Below are positions 1 to 6,006 of a stretch of DNA of 6,009 bases, piece after piece (position 1 is the stretch's first letter; every line of letters begins with the position of its first letter). Source of the stretch: Beijerinckiaceae bacterium (lineage in GTDB: Bacteria > Pseudomonadota > Alphaproteobacteria > Rhizobiales > Beijerinckiaceae). The position numbers and the translations under genes are program-made. The stretch spans positions 1 through 6,009 of the forward strand of contig CANCSY010000200.1 of the NCBI GenBank assembly GCA_947380915.1. The letters run 5' to 3'. Below the pieces are notes generated by a model that ran no database searches, was not told where the DNA came from, and saw only the letters and a program-made list of their open reading frames with translations.

Positions 1-1250
1 GTGCGATAGACTTCATCATCCTCGTCAAGGCGTTGCACGGGCCTGTTGGTGGGGATCTCCACCACATCAAGTCCATAGATCTCAGCGAATTCGTCAGCCT
101 CCGTGGCGGCCGTGCCGGTCATGCCCGCCAGCTTCTTGTAGAGGCGGAAGTAGTTCTGGAAGGTGATGGAGGCCAGCGTCACATTCTCGGGCTGGACCTG
201 GACATGTTCCTTGGCCTCCAGCGCCTGATGCAGCCCTTCCGAGTAACGGCGGCCGGGCATCATGCGGCCGGTGAATTCGTCGATGATCACCAGCTCGCCA
301 TTGCGGACGATGTAGTCCTTGTCCCTCTGGAACAGCGTATGGGCTTTCAGCGCCTGCTGCACATGGTGCACGATGGTGACATTGGTCGCGTCATAGAGCG
401 AGCCTTCCTTGAGGAGACCTGCTTCTTCAAGCAGCTCCTCCACGTGCTCGTTGCCCGCTTCCGTCAGATTGGCGGTGCGCTGCTTCTCGTCCACGTCGTA
501 ATCCGTGCGAACGAGTTTGGGAATCAGCACGTCGATCTGGTTGTAGAGCTCCGACTTGTCGTCCGAGGGGCCTGAAATGATGAGGGGCGTGCGCGCCTCG
601 TCGATCAGGATGGAGTCGACCTCGTCCACGATGGCGTAGGCATGGGGGCGCTGAACCATCTGGGCCAGCTCGTATTTCATGTTGTCGCGCAGATAGTCGA
701 AGCCGAACTCGTTGTTCGTCCCATAGGTGATGTCGGCCGCATAGGCCGCGCGGCGCTGGTCGTCGTCGAGGCCATGCACGATGACGCCGACGGTGAGGCC
801 CAGAAATGTATAGACCTGCCCCATCCAGGCGGAATCGCGCCGGGCGAGATAGTCATTCACGGTGACCACATGCACGCCATTGCCCGCGAGCGCGTTGAGA
901 TAGGTCGCCAGCGTCGCCACCAGGGTCTTGCCCTCGCCGGTGCGCATTTCCGCGATGGCGCCCTCGTGCAGCACCATGCCGCCGATCATCTGCACATCGA
1001 AATGGCGTTGACCCAGCGTGCGTTTGGCGGCCTCGCGCACGGTGGCGAAGGCGGCGGGGAGCAGTTCGTCGAGGGTGCGGCCAGCGGCGATCTCAGCGCG
1101 GAATTCATCCGTGCGGGCGCGCAGGGCCTCGTCGCTGAGGGCGGCGACCTCCGCCTCCAGCGCGTTGATGGCGGCGACTTTGGGAGCATAGCCCTTGAGG
1201 CGGCGGTCGTTGGCCGAGCCGAAAATCTTACGCGCAAGCGCACCAAACAT
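1..1250 (-). CDS. secA: Preprotein translocase ATPase SecA, N-terminal part (3' end outside window)
   Basis: SecA is the cytoplasmic ATPase motor that pushes unfolded preproteins through SecYEG. The visible 416 codons translate as a continuous SecA N-terminus beginning [20 protein letters not shown]. Walker A is MRTGEGKT at residues 102-109, and Walker B/DEAD-type [13 protein letters not shown] starts at residue 209, the same spacing as in E. coli SecA. Between them lies the nucleotide-binding fold ([24 protein letters not shown]). The preprotein cross-linking domain follows from about residue 225 to 370, and the conserved LAGMTGTA is near 374-381. The reading frame is open at the left edge, so NBD2, the helical scaffold, wing and any C-terminal zinc-binding tail are not visible. 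The ATG at 1248-1250 is chosen because homologues start there and a GGGGAA-type ribosome binding site (complement of 1257-1262) lies just upstream. No frameshift is seen. It is transcribed divergently from the exported isomerase gene. Confidence 0.98.
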   Translation of the reverse strand, partial: MFGALARKIFGSANDRRLKGYAPKVAAINALEAEVAALSDEALRARTDEFRAEIAAGRTLDELLPAAFATVREAAKRTLGQRHFDVQMIGGMVLHEGAIAEMRTGEGKTLVATLATYLNALAGNGVHVVTVNDYLARRDSAWMGQVYTFLGLTVGVIVHGLDDDQRRAAYAADITYGTNNEFGFDYLRDNMKYELAQMVQRPHAYAIVDEVDSILIDEARTPLIISGPSDDKSELYNQIDVLIPKLVRTDYDVDEKQRTANLTEAGNEHVEELLEEAGLLKEGSLYDATNVTIVHHVQQALKAHTLFQRDKDYIVRNGELVIIDEFTGRMMPGRRYSEGLHQALEAKEHVQVQPENVTLASITFQNYFRLYKKLAGMTGTAATEADEFAEIYGLDVVEIPTNRPVQRLDEDDEVYR

Positions 1251-1284
1251 TGTGGATTCCCCAAAAGGCGGCCCGGCGCCTGCG

Positions 1285-1298
1285 CCCGGTAAACCGGG
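1285..1298. repeat. 6-2-6 inverted repeat at the predicted secA transcription start
   Basis: CCCGGT-AA-ACCGGG is an inverted repeat with 6-bp arms and a 2-bp centre. On the plus strand it could be extended outward by a G-U and a C-G pair (1283-1300). It sits 3-4 bp downstream of the secA -10 box, so it covers the expected transcription start. This position suits an operator better than an RNA hairpin, because the 5' arm would be partly outside the transcript. It may equally be chance in GC-rich DNA. Confidence 0.35.
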
Positions 1299-1301
1299 TG
1301 A

Positions 1302-1330
1302 GAGATAGGATTGAGGGTCTACCTTGTCAA
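1302..1330 (-). promoter_or_regulatory. Predicted sigma-70-type promoter of secA
   Basis: On the minus strand a perfect -35 box TTGACA (plus-strand 1325-1330) is followed by a 17-bp spacer and a -10-like TATCTC (plus-strand 1302-1307). This is a near-ideal housekeeping layout pointing into secA. Transcription would be expected to begin near 1294-1296, giving a leader of about 45 nt before the ATG at 1250. The boxes and spacing are seen directly; activity is inferred. No comparably good promoter was found on the plus strand for the divergent isomerase gene. Confidence 0.65.
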
Positions 1331-1424
1331 TCTGACCAATTTATTCCGCTTCGCCTCCCCCATGCCTCATTAGCGCCCCATGGCGCCCATCTGGCTTGCG
1401 GCGGCGCGCGATTTCAAGGAAAGT

Positions 1425-1442
1425 GCGCCCCGTATTGGGCGC
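1425..1442 (+). other. Small hairpin in the leader of the isomerase gene
   Basis: GCGCCC (1425-1430) and GGGCGC (1437-1442) can pair around the 6-nt loop CGTATT. The hairpin ends 17 nt before the GGAG ribosome binding site of the isomerase. It could stabilise the 5' end of the mRNA or be an operator, and chance is also possible at this GC content. Confidence 0.25.
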
Positions 1443-1468
1443 CGCCCATCATTTGACCTGGAGTTTTT

Positions 1469-2317
1469 ATGTCGTTTCTCGACCCTCAGCGCCTTCGCAA
1501 CATTGCCTCCGGCGCCATTCTCGCGCTGGCCCTCGCCGCCGCTTGTCCCGCCAGCGCCAAGGTTCTCGCTACGGTCGACGGGATGGAAATCACCGATGAT
1601 GACGTGCAGGTGGCGCTCGAGGATCTCGGCCCGACCCTGCCCCAGCAGATCGAAGGCCCGCAGCGCGAGGCCTATGTGCTTGATTACCTGATCGATTTGC
1701 GCCTTGTCGCCAGAAAGGCCGCCGCCGAGAAAATGGGCGAGAGCGCCGACGCCGCCCGGCGCCTGGCCTATTATCGCGACAAGGTCATGATGGAGACCCT
1801 GCTGGGCAAGGTCGCCAAGGATGGCGCCACCGACGCCGCCATGAAGCAGGTCTATGACGACGCCGCCGCCAAACAGACCTCCGAGGAGGAGATCAGCGCC
1901 CGCCATATCCTGGTGCCCACCGAGGATGAGGCCAAGGCCGCGCTGAAGCGCGTCAAGGGCGGCGAAAATTTCGCCAAGGTGGCTGATGAGGTCTCCAAGG
2001 ATCCGGGGTCCAAGGGCGGCGATCTCGGCTGGTTCACCAAGGATCGCATGGTGCCGGAATTCGGCGAGGCCGCCTACAAGCTCAAGAAGGGCGAGATTTC
2101 CGATCCCGTGAAGAGCCAGTTCGGCTGGCATGTGATCAAGCTCGAGGACAGGCGGCGCAAGCCCTTCCCCTCCTTCGAGGAAGTGAAGACCCAGGTGGCC
2201 CAATATGTCGCCCAGAAGTCCCAGTCCGAGCTCATCATGAAGCTGCGCGATGGCGCCAAGATCGAGCGCATGGAGGCCCCCGTCGCCCCCATCCTGCCAC
2301 CCCTGGCGCCCAGGTAA
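1469..2317 (+). CDS. Exported parvulin-type (PpiC/SurA-like) peptidyl-prolyl cis-trans isomerase
   Basis: This 282-residue protein is predicted to catalyse cis-trans isomerisation of X-Pro bonds and to act as a periplasmic folding helper. Residues 11-30 form a hydrophobic signal sequence ending PASA before Lys31, a plausible signal peptidase I site. A SurA-type N-terminal helical region spans about 32-135. The parvulin domain covers about 141-228, with the hallmark SARHILV (143-149), GGDLGWF (183-189), MVPEF (194-198) and SQFGWHVIKLED (216-227). The tail has helical segments and a short proline-rich end (271-282). GGAG at 1460-1463 supports the ATG start. Cys26 follows LAAA, which is a poor lipobox, so a lipoprotein is possible but less likely. 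It is divergent from secA and 4 bp upstream of the next gene, suggesting cotranscription. A specific symbol (ppiC, plp, surA) is not justified. Confidence 0.93.
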   Translation: MSFLDPQRLRNIASGAILALALAAACPASAKVLATVDGMEITDDDVQVALEDLGPTLPQQIEGPQREAYVLDYLIDLRLVARKAAAEKMGESADAARRLAYYRDKVMMETLLGKVAKDGATDAAMKQVYDDAAAKQTSEEEISARHILVPTEDEAKAALKRVKGGENFAKVADEVSKDPGSKGGDLGWFTKDRMVPEFGEAAYKLKKGEISDPVKSQFGWHVIKLEDRRRKPFPSFEEVKTQVAQYVAQKSQSELIMKLRDGAKIERMEAPVAPILPPLAPR

Positions 2318-2321
2318 GATC

Positions 2322-2858
2322 ATGTCCCAGGCCAGCCGCAGGGCGATCGAGGTCGCGGCGGCTGGCTTTTTTCTGGCTTTGGGGCTGGCTGGCCTCGCCC
2401 TGCTCCTGCAGCCCGCCGCCCCCGCGCCCCTTGGTCCATGGGAGCGGGTGAGCCAGATCATCGGCGGGCCGCAGGATTTCTCCCCCGTTGATTTCTCCAC
2501 AGTGTCGCCCCGCCCCGGGGATGCGCTGTTTTGCCCGCCCGATCTGTGCGTTTCGACGCAGGCGGCTGTCGCCCCGCCGGTCTTCACCATTCCCGCCGAA
2601 CGGCTCGCCTTCAAACTGCGCCGATTCGCGCTGGGGGAGGTGGGCGTCGAGGAATGGCCCGCCGCCGGGCCAGACCATCTGCGATTCGTTCACCGTTCCC
2701 TGATTTTGCGCCTGCCCGTCGTGATCGACGCGCGCATCATTTCGCGCAGCAGCGGCGCCGCCACGGTGGCCCTCCATGCGCGCCCGGTGCTGGGCGCGCT
2801 GGACTTTGGCGCCAATCGCGCCCGCATGATCCGCTGGATCGAGGCTCTCGGCCGGTAG
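2322..2858 (+). CDS. Membrane-anchored DUF1499-like protein
   Basis: This is a 178-residue protein of unknown function. Residues 9-30 are one strongly hydrophobic helix, followed by a proline/alanine linker, so it is probably anchored in the inner membrane with the rest outside the cytoplasm. The C-terminal 110 residues resemble DUF1499: a Cys-containing [11 protein letters not shown] (69-79), a central block of strand-like segments, and an ending [20 protein letters not shown] (151-170) that matches the family's habitual RSxSRVGxxDxGxNRxRI pattern. The first Arg/Ser part of that pattern is diverged here. The ATG at 2322 lies 4 nt after the isomerase stop, and AGGTAA (2312-2317), which overlaps that stop, can serve as ribosome binding site. 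An in-frame ATG at 2250 would add 24 residues overlapping the isomerase and is less likely. The tight spacing suggests translational coupling. The family assignment is by pattern only. Confidence 0.75.
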   Translation: MSQASRRAIEVAAAGFFLALGLAGLALLLQPAAPAPLGPWERVSQIIGGPQDFSPVDFSTVSPRPGDALFCPPDLCVSTQAAVAPPVFTIPAERLAFKLRRFALGEVGVEEWPAAGPDHLRFVHRSLILRLPVVIDARIISRSSGAATVALHARPVLGALDFGANRARMIRWIEALGR

Positions 2859-2864
2859 ACCGGC
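2851..2864 (+). repeat. Short inverted repeat over the stop codon of the DUF1499-like gene
   Basis: GCCGG-TAGA-CCGGC gives a 5-bp stem with a 4-nt loop that contains the TAG stop. No T-run follows (the next bases are TTGACC), so it is not a convincing intrinsic terminator. It lies in the 62-bp gap before argJ and might act as a weak processing or stabilising hairpin. Confidence 0.25.
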
Positions 2865-2920
2865 TTGACCATGACGCGCGGCTCCGCAAATGTGCCGCCG
2901 CAATCGCACAGGGAATCCCC

Positions 2921-4171
2921 ATGGCCAAGATCACCGCCGTCTCGCCGCTCGCACCCAGTTCCTATCCCGAGATTCCGGAGATCGAGGGTGTGCGCTTTTC
3001 CACCGCCGAGGCGGGCATCCGCTACAAGGGCCGCACGGATGTGATGCTTGCCCTGCTCGACAAGGGCACCCAGGTCGCGGGGGTCTTCACCAAATCGAAA
3101 TGCCCCTCGGCTCCCGTCGACTGGTGCCGCGCCAAGCTCAAGGGCGGCAAGGCCCGGGCGCTGGTGGTCAATTCCGGCAACGCCAACGCCTTCACAGGCA
3201 AGGTGGGCGCGAAGGCCGCCAAGCTGACGGCGGAGATCGCGGGCAAGGCGACCGGCGCGCCGCTCGGCGAAATTTTCCTGGCCTCCACCGGCGTCATCGG
3301 CGAGCCGCTGGACGCCACCAAGTTCAACGGCGTCATGGACGATCTGGTGGCCAAGGCCGCCCCCGGTGGCCTGCTGGAGGCCGCCAAAGCCATCATGACC
3401 ACCGACACCTATCCCAAGGTCGCCACCGCCACGGTGGACCTGGGCGGCGTTCCCGTCACCATCAACGGCATGGCCAAGGGCGCGGGCATGATCGCCCCCG
3501 ACATGGCCACCATGCTCTCCTATGTCTTCACCGACGCCCCCATCAGCGCGGCTGCCTTGCAGGCCATGCTGTCGAAATCCGTGCAGACCAGCTTCAACGC
3601 CATCACCGTGGATAGCGACACTTCCACCTCCGACACCCTGATGCTCTTCGCCACCGGCGCTGCGGCCAAGCGCGGCGCGCCGAAGATTGCGCTCGCCACC
3701 GACCGGCGCCTCGCGGCCTTCAAGAAGGCGCTGGACGGCGTGCTGCTCGATCTCGCCCATCAGGTGGTGCGCGATGGCGAGGGCTGCCGCAAGTTCGTGG
3801 AGATCCGCGTCGAGGGCGCCGCGAGCGCCGCGGCGGCCAAGCGCATCGCGCTGTCCATCGCCAATTCGCCGCTGGTGAAGACGGCGGTGGCGGGCGAGGA
3901 CGCCAACTGGGGCCGCATCGTCGCCGCCGTGGGCAAGGCCGGCGAGAAGGCCGAACGCGACGGGCTCGCCATCTGGTTCGGGGATTTCCGCGTGGCCCAC
4001 AAGGGCCTGCGGGACAACACCTACGACGAGGCCAAGACCTCCGCCTACATGAAGGGCGAGAAGATCGACATCACCGTGGATGTGGGCGTGGGCGGCAAGG
4101 GCGTCGCCACCGTCTGGACCTGCGATCTCACCAAGGAATATGTGGCGATCAACGGGGATTACCGGAGTTGA
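2921..4171 (+). CDS. argJ: Bifunctional ornithine acetyltransferase / N-acetylglutamate synthase ArgJ
   Basis: ArgJ transfers the acetyl group from N-acetylornithine to glutamate, closing the cyclic arginine pathway in the cytoplasm. Many bacterial forms can also make N-acetylglutamate from acetyl-CoA. The 416 residues are full length (family about 400-415). Key motifs are [12 protein letters not shown] (82-93), the oxyanion-hole STGVIG (122-127), TTDTYPK (160-166), and the self-cleavage site [14 protein letters not shown] (186-199), where Thr197 would become the N-terminal nucleophile of the beta chain. Further motifs are [17 protein letters not shown] and the C-terminal INGDYRS. The precursor would thus split into alpha (1-196) and beta (197-416) chains. 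The ATG at 2921 is preceded by AGGGA (2910-2914) with 6-nt spacing. The same frame is open much further upstream, but that stretch overlaps the previous gene and is not ArgJ-like. Mono- versus bifunctionality cannot be decided from sequence. Confidence 0.97.
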   Translation: MAKITAVSPLAPSSYPEIPEIEGVRFSTAEAGIRYKGRTDVMLALLDKGTQVAGVFTKSKCPSAPVDWCRAKLKGGKARALVVNSGNANAFTGKVGAKAAKLTAEIAGKATGAPLGEIFLASTGVIGEPLDATKFNGVMDDLVAKAAPGGLLEAAKAIMTTDTYPKVATATVDLGGVPVTINGMAKGAGMIAPDMATMLSYVFTDAPISAAALQAMLSKSVQTSFNAITVDSDTSTSDTLMLFATGAAAKRGAPKIALATDRRLAAFKKALDGVLLDLAHQVVRDGEGCRKFVEIRVEGAASAAAAKRIALSIANSPLVKTAVAGEDANWGRIVAAVGKAGEKAERDGLAIWFGDFRVAHKGLRDNTYDEAKTSAYMKGEKIDITVDVGVGGKGVATVWTCDLTKEYVAINGDYRS

Positions 4172-4178
4172 TCGCCAC

Positions 4179-4208
4179 TTGATTTCGGCGGCCGCTCGCG
4201 CGAAAAAT
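4179..4208 (+). promoter_or_regulatory. Weak candidate promoter for the lipoprotein gene
   Basis: In the 71-bp gap after argJ, TTGATT (4179-4184) is followed after 18 bp by AAAAAT (4203-4208), the only AT-rich stretch nearby. This could give the lipoprotein (and perhaps mutT) its own transcript. The -10 is poor and readthrough from argJ is equally plausible. Confidence 0.2.
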
Positions 4209-4242
4209 ATGGCCATGTTCAAGTTTTGGTTGCGAGCGTGCC

Positions 4243-4749
4243 ATGCGTTGCTTTCTTCTCGTCGCCGCGTTTGCGGCCTGCCTTGGCGCCTGCGCCAAGC
4301 CTGACGTGGATGTGCCTTTCGATCCCATTGAGGCCGGGTTCATCCACAAGCCCGGCAAGGGCAAGATCGCGGGCCATGCCTTCTTCCGTTCGGAGAACGG
4401 GCGGGTGATCTTCGCGGCGGGGGAATATGTCTATCTCATCCCCGCCACCGCCTATACGGACGCGCGTTTCGAGACCTTCTTCGGCGAGCGTAAATATCTG
4501 AAAGCCATGCGGCTTTTCATCCGCATGGAGTCCGATCCCGACTATCAGAAGTTCACCCGCAACACGAAGGCGGAATCGGACGGGCGCTTCACCTTCGAGA
4601 ATGTGGCGCCGGGGACCTATTACCTGTGGACCCAGGCCACCTGGTACGCGGACAATTCCATCCTGCCCTCGGGCGGCATCATCTATGAAAAAGTCACCCT
4701 GAGGGGCGACGAGAAAGAGCCGGTCAAGGTGATCGTGTCAGGCAAATAG
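4243..4749 (+). CDS. Small lipoprotein with carboxypeptidase-regulatory/prealbumin-like domain
   Basis: This is a 168-residue predicted lipoprotein of unknown function. A short hydrophobic signal (residues 3-16) ends in LGAC, making Cys17 the likely lipidated residue; Ala18 at +2 does not signal inner-membrane retention, so the outer membrane is the likelier destination. After a short linker, a beta-rich domain begins at about residue 40 (GKIAGHAFF). It ends with DGRFTFENVAPGTYYLWT (113-130), the signature of prealbumin-like/carboxypeptidase-regulatory-type folds (the 'G-x-F-x-F-x-x-V-x-P-G-x-Y' pattern). Tyr, Trp and Phe are abundant. The start is fixed by the lipobox and by the lack of another in-frame start upstream, but the ribosome binding site is weak (GCGAG, 4232-4236). 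It sits between argJ and mutT, with no obvious functional link to either. Confidence 0.8.
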   Translation: MRCFLLVAAFAACLGACAKPDVDVPFDPIEAGFIHKPGKGKIAGHAFFRSENGRVIFAAGEYVYLIPATAYTDARFETFFGERKYLKAMRLFIRMESDPDYQKFTRNTKAESDGRFTFENVAPGTYYLWTQATWYADNSILPSGGIIYEKVTLRGDEKEPVKVIVSGK

Positions 4750-4762
4750 TTGCGCCCGCGCG

Positions 4763-4804
4763 CCTCGCGCGCTAGGCGAGGGATGTCCTTGCGGGAGCCT
4801 CGCC
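4763..4804 (+). promoter_or_regulatory. Two mutually exclusive hairpins in the mutT leader
   Basis: The segment GCGAGG (4776-4781) can pair with CCTCGC upstream (4763-4768, 7-nt loop). Alternatively, extended to GGCGAGG (4775-4781), it can pair with CCTCGCC downstream (4798-4804, 16-nt loop). The second hairpin places the mutT ribosome binding site GGGAG in its loop and ends one base before the TTG start. The pairings are seen directly; a switch or a control of mutT translation is inference. Neither hairpin is followed by a T-run. Confidence 0.3.
4793..4797 (+). promoter_or_regulatory. Ribosome binding site deciding the TTG start of mutT
   Basis: GGGAG lies 8 nt before TTG at 4806. No in-frame ATG or GTG exists in the short gap to the lipoprotein gene, and the next ATG is deep inside the Nudix fold. 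TTG is therefore the start. Confidence 0.7.
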
Positions 4805-4805
4805 C

Positions 4806-5207
4806 TTGAAAATTCTCCTCGTCGTCGCTGTCGCGCTCATCGATGCGGATGATCGCGTGCTGATCGCCCAGCGCCCGGAGGGCAAGGCGCTGGCGGGCCT
4901 GTGGGAATTTCCCGGCGGCAAGATCGACGCGGGCGAGCGTCCCGAGGCGGCGCTGATCCGCGAATTGCAGGAGGAGCTGGGGATCGCGGTGAAAGAGGCC
5001 TGCCTCGCCCCGCTCACCTTCGCCAGCTACGCCTATCCCGAGTTTCACCTGCTGATGCCGCTCTATGTCTGCCGCCGCTGGGAGGGCTTCGTGCAATCGC
5101 GCGAGGGCCAGGCCCTCAAATGGGTCCGCCCCCGCGAGTTGCGCCAATATCCCATGCCGCCTGCGGACGAGCCGCTGATTCCGCCGCTGGTGGAGTTGTT
5201 GGGGTAG
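4806..5207 (+). CDS. mutT: MutT-type Nudix hydrolase (8-oxo-dGTP diphosphatase)
   Basis: MutT hydrolyses 8-oxo-(d)GTP to the monophosphate, keeping oxidised guanine out of DNA and RNA. The 133-residue protein is the normal single-domain size. The Nudix box GX5EX7REUXEEXGU is complete: Gly38, Glu44, Arg52-Glu53-Leu54, Glu56-Glu57, Gly59-Ile60, so the metal-binding glutamates are intact. Upstream RPEGKALAGLWEFPGGK (23-39) is the MutT-type substrate-loop signature. HLLMPLYVCRRWEG and the C-terminal YPMPPADEPLIPPL are typical of alphaproteobacterial (d)CTP/8-oxo-dGTP pyrophosphohydrolases, a named alternative substrate class. Translation starts at TTG with GGGAG 8 nt upstream. The gene lies 56 bp after the lipoprotein and converges with the EVE gene across a repeat element. 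Nudix membership is certain; exact substrate preference is inferred. Confidence 0.93.
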   Translation: MKILLVVAVALIDADDRVLIAQRPEGKALAGLWEFPGGKIDAGERPEAALIRELQEELGIAVKEACLAPLTFASYAYPEFHLLMPLYVCRRWEGFVQSREGQALKWVRPRELRQYPMPPADEPLIPPLVELLG

Positions 5208-5209
5208 GC

Positions 5210-5295
5210 GGGGTTGGGCAGTCGGCATTAGGCAGTCGGGATGCCGCAAGTCTTGGGTCCGAACCACGACTGTCGACTGCCGAACCCCGACTGCC
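5210..5295. repeat. Heptad-based imperfect inverted repeat between convergent genes
   Basis: From 5217 the sequence can be read as consecutive 7-bp units. The left arm runs GGCAGTC, GGCATTA, GGCAGTC, GGGATGC. After a diverged middle, the right arm runs CCGAACC, ACGACTG, TCGACTG, CCGAACC, CCGACTG (5259-5293). CCGACTG is the reverse complement of a rotation of GGCAGTC, so the two arms converge. GGCAGTCGG (5217-5225) pairs perfectly with CCGACTGCC (5287-5295). GGCAGTCG (5231-5238) pairs perfectly with CGACTGCC (5274-5281). The two stems are separated by a 5x5 internal loop. The element fills the gap between the mutT and EVE stop codons and could act as a bidirectional terminator or mRNA stabiliser, although no T-runs flank it. 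It resembles short tandemly repeated heptamers and REP/BIME-like palindromes known from other bacteria; the family is not identified. Confidence 0.8.
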
Positions 5296-5709
5296 TCAGA
5301 CCCCGGCCATCTTGCACACCAGCGCCCATTCCTCATCCGTCACCGGCTGCACCGATAGCCGCATGGAGGTGACGAGGGACATTTTGGAGAGGGCTGGCGT
5401 CGCCTTCACTTCGGCGAGCGACACCGGCCTTGGCAGGGGCTTCACCGCCTTGAAATCCACCATGCCGAACTTGCCGCTCTCGTCGGAGGGGTCGGGATAG
5501 AAGGTCTTGATGACCTCCACGATCCCCACGATCTCCTTGCCCTCGTTGGAATGGTAGAAGAAGGCGTGGTCGCCGATCTTCATGGCCATGAGCTGCTGCT
5601 TGGCGAGATGGTTGCGCACCCCGTTCCAATGGGTGCCCTTGGCGCCCGCCGCCACCTGATGGTCCCAGGACCAGACCGAGGGTTCGCTTTTGACGAGCCA
5701 GTGCGCCAT
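5296..5709 (-). CDS. EVE domain-containing protein
   Basis: This 137-residue single-domain protein belongs to the EVE family (formerly DUF55), related in fold to PUA, ASCH and YTH domains, which bind nucleic acids with modified bases; human THYN1 is a member. Its precise ligand in bacteria is unsettled. Matching features are the start MAHWLVKSEPSVWSWD, THWNGVRNHLAKQQLMAMKIGD (26-47), the core FFYHSNEGKEIVGIVEV (50-66), and MSLVTSMRLSVQPVTDEEW (109-127). The length is typical. The ATG at 5709 is preceded by a strong AAGGAG ribosome binding site (complement of 5718-5723, 8-nt spacing). It lies 12 bp downstream of the YciI gene, certainly close enough for one transcript. The TGA stop (5296-5298) directly abuts the inverted-repeat element. 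The last residues (KMAGV) end slightly earlier than many homologues, which often carry a few more residues. Confidence 0.93.
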   Translation of the reverse strand: MAHWLVKSEPSVWSWDHQVAAGAKGTHWNGVRNHLAKQQLMAMKIGDHAFFYHSNEGKEIVGIVEVIKTFYPDPSDESGKFGMVDFKAVKPLPRPVSLAEVKATPALSKMSLVTSMRLSVQPVTDEEWALVCKMAGV

Positions 5710-5717
5710 GTTTCCGA

Positions 5718-5723
5718 CTCCTT
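5718..5723 (-). promoter_or_regulatory. EVE-gene ribosome binding site overlapping the yciI stop codon
   Basis: On the minus strand TAAGGAG combines the TAA stop of the YciI gene (5722-5724) with the AAGGAG ribosome binding site of the EVE gene (5718-5723). Ribosomes ending on yciI would sit on the initiation site of the next gene, a classical arrangement for translational coupling. Confidence 0.75.
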
Positions 5724-6006
5724 AAAGCGTTGCGCCGAAGGTGCGCCGCCAGGGCCTCACCTCGCTGGCGCTGAACAGGCCCACCTTGGCGAAGGGATCG
5801 CACGCGAGCAGGGCCCTGGCGTCGGCCTCGTCAGCCGCCTCGACGATGAGCATGGAGCCGGTCATCTGGCCATCGGCGCCCAGAAATGGCCCCGCCAGCA
5901 CGATGCGCGCCTTGTTGGCCTCCAGCCAGGCCAGATGCTCGGGCCGATGCTGCATGCGAATCGCAAGACCATCGGGCTTGTCGGTGCAAAGGGCGACGAA
6001 ATGCAT
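5722..6006 (-). CDS. YciI family protein
   Basis: This 94-residue protein has the ferredoxin-like alpha/beta fold typical of YciI/YCII (dimeric alpha-beta barrel) proteins. No general enzymatic function is established for stand-alone members. Diagnostic segments are the start MHFVALCTDKPDGLAIRMQH, RPEHLAWLEANK (21-32) with the family-typical His24, VLAGPFLGADGQMTGSMLIV (36-55), and the late DPFAKVGLFSASEVRPWRRT (69-88). The length is normal. The ATG at 6006 is the start homologues use; only three bases upstream are visible, so its ribosome binding site and promoter lie outside the window. It is the first visible gene of a minus-strand unit with the EVE gene. In related genomes this pair often follows gpsA and tsaD, which may lie just beyond the right edge; that is recollection, not seen here. 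Confidence 0.93.
   Translation of the reverse strand: MHFVALCTDKPDGLAIRMQHRPEHLAWLEANKARIVLAGPFLGADGQMTGSMLIVEAADEADARALLACDPFAKVGLFSASEVRPWRRTFGATL

Larger units (their letters stand above)
1251..1468. other. Divergent secA / isomerase intergenic region
   Basis: This is 218 bp without a gene. It holds the secA ribosome binding site (1257-1262), the inverted repeat at 1285-1298, the secA promoter (1302-1330) and the only AT-rich patch (about 1324-1345). It then contains a GC-rich stretch where GCGCCC occurs on the plus strand at 1373, 1383 and 1425. At its right end are a small hairpin (1425-1442) and the isomerase ribosome binding site GGAG (1460-1463, 5 nt before the ATG). A plus-strand promoter must presumably lie here, but no convincing -35/-10 pair could be assigned. 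Confidence 0.6.

Noticed and set aside
33..1292. Plus-strand open frames opposite secA
   Set aside because: They are the complement of an unmistakable SecA reading frame and show no protein-family features.
1452..1457. TTGACC just upstream of the isomerase start as a -35 box
   Set aside because: It is only 11 nt before the ATG, so a matching -10 would fall inside the coding sequence.
2250..2321. Alternative earlier start for the DUF1499-like protein
   Set aside because: The extra 24 residues overlap the isomerase C-terminus and are Pro/Arg/Ser-rich. The hydrophobic anchor follows naturally from the ATG at 2322.
1370..2614. Long open frame (414 codons) antisense to the isomerase and DUF1499-like genes
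   Set aside because: It is low-complexity (Gly/Leu/His-rich), crosses two well-supported sense genes and has no domain signature; it is a shadow frame.
2851..2870. Intrinsic terminator after the DUF1499-like gene, or TTGACC at 2865 as an argJ promoter
   Set aside because: The stem is only 5 bp with no T-run. The TTGACC would pair with AAATGT 17 bp later, which is too poor a -10 to call.
4188..4203. Palindromes GCGGCCGC and TCGCGCGA after argJ
   Set aside because: Short GC palindromes are expected by chance at this base composition and are not placed like a terminator or operator.
2690..4222. Long open frame (510 codons) antisense to argJ
   Set aside because: It is His/Gly/Ala-rich with no recognisable domain and lies opposite a gene with every ArgJ motif. 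Such open frames arise from the GC-rich third positions of the sense gene.
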